Shown: positions 57,791-64,000 of the stretch, piece by piece
Layout: the number at the start of each line of letters is the position of its first letter
Position numbering within the stretch: the stretch's first letter is position 1
NCBI GenBank assembly: GCA_039545355.1
Contig: BCJJ01000013.1
Location: forward strand, 248,001 to 312,000
Origin: Trichosporon coremiiforme
Lineage: Eukaryota; Basidiomycota; Tremellomycetes; Trichosporonales; Trichosporonaceae
Direction: 5' to 3'
Length of the DNA stretch: 64,000 nt
Position numbers and translations under genes: made by a program
Notes under the pieces: model-generated
What the model saw: only the letters and a program-made list of their open reading frames with translations
Database searches by the model: none
Told to the model about the DNA's origin: nothing

Positions 57791-59458
57791 TCAAAGCTGA
57801 GACGGCGCTGCCTTACCATTGCCATTGCCATTGTCATTGTGATTGTCATCGCCGCCAGTGGTGCTGTTGCCGTTCTTCTCATCATAGAACTGCTGAATCC
57901 AGGCCTTGACGAAGTTGAGCTCCCACTCGTGGATCTCACGGATGTCCTGGGGCTCTTTGGAGATATCGTCCAGGGTGCTGAAGTCCCAGCAGTGGGCGCC
58001 CTTGGGAATGAGGCGGTGAGGGCGGGCGATCGTGTCCTCGCGGACGGGCTGGGTCTCAGCGCCGACAGTCATGGGACGCCAGGGGTCCCACTCTCCGTCG
58101 ACGGTGGCCATGCGGTCGGCGGCTATGGCATAGTCGCCGAGCGAGTTGACCTTGCTGACGTCGCCAATGTCGGGGACCTGGAAGTGGTCGCCGGGGAGCT
58201 AGTCGGCCTCGCAGTTGTTCCTGCGGTACTCGGCGGCGGTAACGTACTTGGAGATGGCGCGGGGGGCGTTGGGGTCGCGGGGGCTGGCGAAGTTGTACCC
58301 CCACTCGGTGCAGGTCTGGAACTCCCACAGGCGCCAGGTCTGCTTGAGGTCAACCTTGCCGGGGTTGGGGTGATCGAGCGCCTCAATGATGTCGTCAACC
58401 GTCATGCCCGGCGCGAGGCGGTCGAGGATGCTCTGCTTGCTCAGGTCGCCCCGAGCCTTGACCGCGCCGGGAATAGGTGCCTCGAGCGAGTCGACAGTGA
58501 GCTGCCCCTGCGCGGCGCCCGCGGTCACGTTGGCACAGAATTGGCGCCAGCCGTCCGTGTCCTTCTTCCAGCTGCGGGTCTGCCATCCGTAGAACCCAGC
58601 CATCATGTTGCCGAAGCTCCAGTTGCTCATCTCCTCCTTGTACCCGAACACTGCCTTGATGGGGCCGTTCGTCTTCGGGTCATCGAGCAGCTTGTCCACG
58701 ACAGCGATGCTGTCCGTGATCGCTGCGATGCACTCGGGCTCGCCGTGCTTCACGACAGTGTCATAGTACTGCCAGAAGTCGACCTCGGCGTGGATGACGG
58801 CGCTGGAGCCGATACTGCCCCACACAATGTCCGGGTAGTGCTTGCGCATCCAGTTCGCCTTGCCGCCGGGGTACGAGCCGCCGACATAGATGAAAGGCGT
58901 CTTGGCGGGCGTGAGAAGGTCGGGCTCGGGGAGCTCCAATCCGTCGGGGACGGGGAAGTTGCGAATGAACTCGGCACTGTCCTCGAGCGACTCGCGCACG
59001 TTCAGCCAGCGGAGATTGTCCGTCGACGGATCCTCGGTCACGTTCGAGCCGCCATAGTACCTGTGCTCGAGCTTGACGTAGATGCCGTTCGTCTCGCGGG
59101 CGAGCAGCGAGGCGAGCGAGCCCTTGTCCATTGTCGACGTGCTCAGCGTGTCGCTCTCGCCGTTGTCGAGGATGAAGACGGGGCCACCGGGTTTGTAGTG
59201 TTCCTTGTTAACGAGGTACTGCTGGCAGAACGTCTCGGTGTTCCCGTCAAAGTGAGAGCGCTTCTGCATGAAGCAGAAAGGGCCCCAGGGCGACCCAACG
59301 CGCATCTGCTTGTTCAGCGGTGTCTTGAAAACGCCCGTCTGCTGAAGGCGCCGCTCCATGTTGCGGGTGAAGTCCATGCCGAACTCCTCGTTATCGTCCT
59401 GCGCCAGGACCGGGGCGGCGAGGAGGGGCAGCAGTGCCACGATGTTGGTGGGCAGCAT
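57791..59458 (-). pseudogene. Secreted S28 serine peptidase with one in-frame TAG
   Basis: Prolyl-carboxypeptidase-like (MEROPS S28) extracellular peptidase. A single frame runs from the ATG at 59458 to a TGA at 57793-57791 (556 codons), broken by one TAG at 58201-58199 (codon 420). MLPTNIVALLPLLAAPVLAQ is a signal peptide. The nucleophile Ser195 lies in YVGGSYPGGKANW, before the TAG. The expected Asp458 (TVDGEWDPWRP) and His489 (IPKGAHCWDFS) lie after it, so the 419-residue product would lack two of three catalytic residues. Family alignment puts an aromatic residue at the stop (CEAD-stop-LPGDHF versus C-x-x-A-Y-x-P-G-x-H-F), one base from TAY. Either a recent nonsense mutation, stop readthrough, or a sequence error. 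No intron with valid borders removes the TAG in frame. Confidence 0.85.
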
Positions 59459-61827
59459 CGCGGGTGGTCGGTAGCTACTGGTCGAAAGGTGTAGGGTGCC
59501 GTGAGGCGAGTGAGGGGTCCGACGAAGAGGTGATCGCTAGGAGATGCGGGGTAGGTCACCTCGACAGACCTGCCTGTGTTATATACCCTGTTTGTGAGAG
59601 CGTGCAGTCTGATCAGACTCTCAGGACCCCGTGAATAGATATCCGCTAGCTCAGGACCCCGCGCTGGTGAGCATGTGCTGCGCCTTCCGCCAGCGTAGGC
59701 CCGCGGGCTTGGGGCATCAGCTCACCTAGTGAGGAAGCTGGCGGAAGTCCGCGAACGAACGCCACTTTTGCCCGCGTGCTACTGCGTGCGCAATTGATGC
59801 TCGAGAGAAAGCTGAGGCTGCTCATGAGCACGGATGCCCGCGCCAATGGCTGCGCCGCTTTCTCCGGCGCTAGCGCCCGCGATCGCTTGCGATCGCTTGC
59901 GACCCGCCGAATGGCGGTGATCTGCTGATCCATGGGCGTTATAGGCCCGCAAAGTACTAATGAGCTAGCGAGCGCCAAGGCCAGCTTGCCGATTGGGCGC
60001 GGATGTAGCTCGTGCGTGTGCGTCGGCTGAGGGCAGTGAGCGCAGTGAGCCCAGTGAGCCCAGTGAGGGCATGAGTGGAGCACACTCTGCAGCGGGAAGT
60101 GCACCACCGATCAGGATTCTGGATTGGTACGTACGAGGTGAGTGCAGTGCACAGGCGATGGTTCCAGAACGCGTTATTCAGGCAGCCGGCACACTAGCGC
60201 CAGGCCCTGCCGGCAACCCCGCACATGCATGGTCAAACTCGGTCCCACTGCCGGGCACAATTGCGAGGAGCCCGTGTGACCGAGGGCACGCTGCACGCGT
60301 CCCTTCGCGTCCCGCTGCACGCATCGTCCTCTGGGTTGTGCTTCTTCCTGTGCACTTGATTGCTGGCTTACGTTAGAGTTTGCATTCTGTTCGGCGAACA
60401 ACCCGTGTTGATCTCGCTTCTCGACGCGCACGCATGGTGAGTGGCGTTTGTTTCAGTTTAGCTTGTTTTCCTTCCTGTTTGATCCCCAATATTCCTGCAC
60501 TCCTGGCTCTTCACGGTACGCACCCCCTCTGTTCTCTCACCCTCTCGCCTGTGCCGGTGAGAGACTGCGACAGCTGACTGGGCTGGGAACACCGGCTGTT
60601 TGACGCTGCTTATGCTTTAGCACAAGTTCCCAGGAACATCTCAGTCAGATAGTGACCCCGCTATCTTTCGTAGACGCAGTCACCTCGCGCCGTTCCATTC
60701 AGTCATTAAGCACTTGGTTCACTTAGACTGCCCGTGTTCACCGATGCTCACCCCCGCTGCACACGGGGACGGACAAACAACGCCACATTGAAACTTATCG
60801 CTGAGTTATATCACTAATGGGGATCACACATGTCGCGGATATGCCGCGGCGTCGTAAATCCGCTCTCTCCATCTGGGGCCATGGACCACGGACCGCGAAC
60901 CGGCAGACGGATCTGCGCGGGGGCCGTGGCGTTGAAGGCGCGACGCTATGCACTGCTGGCCGGCTGCGGCAGGTAGCGCCAGATAGGCACATGAGAAGGT
61001 AGCACCTTGGCAGCGGATCTGAGATCCGGGAAGGTCACGTTTGCTGGAAGTGCTGATAAGGGAGGCAATGTCGTGCGTACTACTATACACTGTATGCTGG
61101 AATATGGCCGCAGCATCCTCGATTCTTCCACTGTTTACGGTCTACGCTCACGGTCCTACTCAAACTCGCGTCGATCGCTACGTTCCCCACAAAGTTTGGC
61201 GTGCTATAAACGAACACACCTGAAAGAGGCAATTGAGCTTTCCATAGAAGACTTCGAACTCGCCGACTCTCTCTGCTCCACAACGAGCCGAGATTTTTCC
61301 CGCGGTCCGCACTCTCCACTCATCTAACTTTCGATCACCGCGCTACTGAGACGAGATCACGCGATCACGGTCGCCGTGCACGTGCGTGCGAGTGTCCGAC
61401 GGACGCGCTGTGAGATACCGGTGGTGCTTAGGCACGCCCGGCCTCGTGCTCGCAACTCCGTGTCGCTCCTTCACCTCTCTCTCTGACTCTCTGACCGTTT
61501 GGCACACCGTCACAACTCAGGAAATCTCATCAGCAATCCAGTGGTGCAGCGGGACTGTATCGATATACAAGAAGGTTGCATGTGTCGCCTACGGCGACAA
61601 TCGTAGGTATGCCTAGTTATCTAATGCTGTCTAATTATTTTGACTCCCGCTCACAAGCGAACAACGTATGGTGGTATGAAAGGAAACCCATGAATCACGG
61701 TTCGTCAAACACATCTCTAGAGTCTGCCGACTCCACTAACAACTCTCCTTCAGCTCCTCACACGGGGCGAGGGCAGCGAATGCAGACTGCGGCATTGCTC
61801 GTTCGCTTCGCTTTTTGCTGCTCGCGC
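59459..61827. other. Intergenic, 2.4 kb
   Basis: No supported gene. Simple tandem repeats are the only structure: GCGATCGCTT about 2.6 times at 59879-59903, and a 9-bp GCAGTGAGC-type unit four times at 60032-60068. Open frames are short and random. Confidence 0.4.
59579..59585 (-). promoter_or_regulatory. TATA box of the S28 peptidase
   Basis: TATATAA on the minus strand, about 120 bp before the start codon at 59458, an expected distance for a TATA box with a leader of roughly 50-90 nt. Confidence 0.5.
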
Positions 61828-63808
61828 TTACTTGCACGAGTAAGCGCCGCCGACAGTGTTGTTGTCGAAGGACAGCTTGATGTCCCAAACGGCGGCGTAG
61901 GTACCGCATCCGAGACAGACGAGGCCGATGATGATGCAGCCAATGTTCAGGAAGGTGAGAACAATGTTCTTCGTGCTCGAGAAGCAGCCGCCCTGGCGGA
62001 TGAGGACGAACCACATAATGCCGGGGAGGTAGAACGAGAAGCCGGAGATGAACAGGGCTGAGATGATGGAGAGCAGGTCGGAGAAGAAGGGGATGGCCTC
62101 GGCGACAACGAAGGCGATGATGCTGATGAGCGCGACCATGGTGATCCACACGGCCCAGCCCTTCGGCGTCGAGACGTAGCGGATCGTCGAGTGCGTGAAG
62201 AACTTGTCCATGACGTAGCGCCCGGCGGTGACCGTGTTGATCGAACCCGAGATGAAGATGACAGGGAGCGCAATACCGAACGCAATACGCGAGACAGTGT
62301 TACCGGCAGACAGGAGGGCGGGGGACTGGACGCCGTTGCCGATGAAGGCGTAGCCGATAGCACCGGTGCAGGTGTAGATGATGATCTCGGTGATGCCGAG
62401 GACCCAGACCGACTTAGGGAAGTCGGACGGCGTGTGCATCTCCTCCATGAACGAGAACTGGCAGATGGCGAACGAGTACGCGAACACAATGTTCGTGACG
62501 GCGACCATGGCGTCGGCGAACGTCGTGCCGGGGTGAGCACCGGCGGTCCAGTCAACAGCAGCAAAGCCTCCGGGTCCGTTGTGGGCGCGGATACCGGTCG
62601 CAATGAGGGTGATCAGGATAGCGGCGCAGATCGAGACGAAGTCGATGTAGCCGAGGATGGCCATCTCAGCGAACGAGGGCGGGAGCGCACACAGGAACAG
62701 GAGGATCATGGAGACGACGCCCCAGACGAGGGTGCACACGTCGGCGTGCGTGATCGTCTTGAACGCAATGGTTCCCGTCAGACAGTGCGAGCCGACAAGC
62801 AGGACGAGGTAGAGCCAGAAGGCGCCACCGATGATCCACTGGAGGAACGGGCCCCAGCGCGGGCCGACGAGCAGCGGCGCGACATCGCTGTAGTGTGTGA
62901 CCTGGGGGTACTTGAGCTTGACCTGACCGACGACGTAGGACGTGTAGATCGCGACGAATCCGATGCCGACCGTGATGATAGTGCCGGCCACCATGCCGAG
63001 GGAGGCAAAGGCCCTGGCTCGTCAGCACATGTTCACCGGCGCATGAGCACATGCGCGTGCATCGAGCAAGAAGAGCACGGAACGGAGGAGTGACGTTAAG
63101 GTGGCAAGAAGGGGAGGACTAGGTGGGCGCGGCGTCCGGTCTGTTTATTTCCGGGGCCTCGGCTCCAACATTCAAAACAGCCGAACGCCTTGTGGACATG
63201 TGCTCGTACGCGTGCGCGCCATGGATGCCGCGAAGCGGTCCGTGACAGCCAGGCATGCAGCCGCGGCCGTGGAATGACGCCGGCCTTGTGATTTTCCAAG
63301 AATTTGGCTTATTCCAGAGAAAGCAGAGATACGAATCGTCGGCGACCACCGCACCCGTGTGACTTGACTCGGTGGCGGTGACCCCAGCATTTGCCAGACG
63401 ACGAAACGCGGCACATGACCATCCCCATGGCAAAAAAATAGACTCCAGACGATCAGACGTGGCTACTCACTTGGGGAGAGACAGGGAACCGAGGGCAATG
63501 GCCTCGACAATCAGGACGACGACGAGCTGCACCCAGCCGAGCTTGTGGTACTTCTTCTCGCCCGTCTCGACCATCTCAGAGAGGTAATCGGTGCGCTCGA
63601 TCTCGTTCATCTTGTTGAACGACTTGTGCGTTCCAGCAGCCTGGACCGAGACGTTGGCTTCCTGCTTCTCCTTGACCTCCGTGGAGGGCATGCCACCCCT
63701 GGCGCCGCGGCCGCCAGCAGGGACGGCCTCGACGTCGGCCTCCTTCATGTAGTTTCCATCGTTGGATTCAGGACCCACCGTCGTCGTCGAGGGGGTATTG
63801 CTCTTCAT
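61828..63808 (-). CDS. AAAP-family amino-acid transporter
   Basis: Amino-acid/auxin permease family (Aa_trans) transporter, probably plasma-membrane or vacuolar; substrate unknown. Exons 63808-63471 and 63013-61828 give 507 residues. The N-terminal 85 residues are hydrophilic (Gly/Glu/Lys-rich). The first helix starts at WVQLVVVLIVEAIALGSLSL and the core continues through MVAGTIITVGIGFVAIYTSY, FWLYLVLLVGSHCLTGTIAF and FAYSFAICQFSFMEEMHTP, the last being an AAAP hallmark. About eleven helices are predicted, ending in VGGAYSCK. The 457-nt intron at 63470-63014 is by far the longest I placed here; it cuts the sequence between LSLPK and AFASLG. Confidence 0.93.
63014..63470 (-). other. Long intron (457 nt) of the amino-acid transporter
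   Basis: Starts GTGAGTAGCC and ends GTGCTGACGAGCCAG, so both borders fit consensus, but it is about ten times the usual length in this window. No box C/D or H/ACA pattern was convincing by eye. An untranslated or alternative exon could lie inside. Confidence 0.6.
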
Positions 63809-64000
63809 CGCGTCGTGTCGATCGAGGCGGAGAGGAGGTTTGGATAAGGAGGGGGCGACTGTCGGCTGGGGTCGGGGCGAGTGAGTATTAGTGGTGCGGG
63901 GTAGTGAGGGAGCAAGAATGCAAGAGTCGTGCGGGGGAAGAAGAGACGAGGGGGCGAGACGATCTGATATATAACTGCAGGGGTGCTGGTCGCGCGCTAA
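63809..64000 (-). promoter_or_regulatory. Promoter of the amino-acid transporter
   Basis: The right edge of the window holds the transporter's 5' region. TATATA at 63968-63973 (TTATATATCA on the minus strand) lies about 160 bp before the ATG, followed by a C/T-rich leader. Confidence 0.5.

Noticed and set aside
58170..58230. Intron that would remove the TAG of the S28 gene
   Set aside because: The only GT...AG pair around it (31 nt, GTACCG...GACTAG) shifts the frame and destroys the conserved downstream sequence.
57839..59494. 551-codon plus-strand frame antisense to the S28 peptidase
   Set aside because: Antisense shadow. It does confirm that the DNA around the in-frame TAG is otherwise uninterrupted, but it has no domain of its own.

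Overview
This window is nuclear DNA of a basidiomycete yeast, most likely a tremellomycete of the Trichosporonales type. Genes are intron-rich. Most introns are only about 32-50 nt, open with GTGAGY, GTAAGY or GTRCGY, carry a CTGAC/CTAAC branch site just before the 3' end, and finish in NAG. Coding sequence is GC-rich, 5' leaders are C/T-rich, and TATA boxes are rare. Telomere-like TTAGGGGG motifs of the Cryptococcus type occur in one intergenic tract. I saw no bacterial features, rRNA, tRNA or CRISPR. Because most genes are split, exon borders below were inferred by hand from splice consensus, reading frame and family conservation.

Left part (1-26 kb). A gene-poor edge with one small tentative gene is followed by an MFS transporter, an STK32/YANK-type AGC kinase, the proteasome beta1 subunit PRE3, a lineage-specific Ser-rich protein ending in NPFE, and a 946-residue Gln/Met-rich nuclear protein. 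Then comes a dense housekeeping block: a DUF2237 protein, a GNAT acetyltransferase, tafazzin (cardiolipin remodelling), the cullin-ligase RING subunit RBX1, the cargo adaptor SVP26, the ESCRT-III-associated DID2, the cytochrome-oxidase assembly factor COA3 and the oligosaccharyltransferase subunit OST2.

Middle (26-48 kb). This part is sparser and holds the accessory-looking DNA. It contains a 3-ketoacyl-CoA thiolase, a minus-strand locus broken into mini-exons by about 36-nt introns, homoserine O-acetyltransferase MET2, a 113-residue three-exon membrane-protein gene that is easy to miss, a Tc1/mariner-like transposase remnant, a secreted Cys-rich protein, an MFS sugar transporter, and a 5-kb gene-poor stretch with one tentative spliced gene.

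Right part (48-64 kb). The nuclear exportin CRM1 and a DDX41-type DEAD-box helicase share a divergent promoter. They are followed by a CorA/MNR2-type magnesium transporter, a secreted S28 serine peptidase whose frame is interrupted by one in-frame TAG, and an AAAP amino-acid transporter with an unusually long 457-nt intron.

The genes do not form one pathway or a secondary-metabolite cluster. Neighbours are mostly divergent or convergent pairs. The points most worth a second look are the in-frame TAG in the peptidase, the mini-exon locus at 29.8-31.4 kb, the hidden small membrane protein at 35.5 kb, the telomere-like motifs at 17.3 kb, and a CRM1 residue predicting leptomycin B insensitivity.
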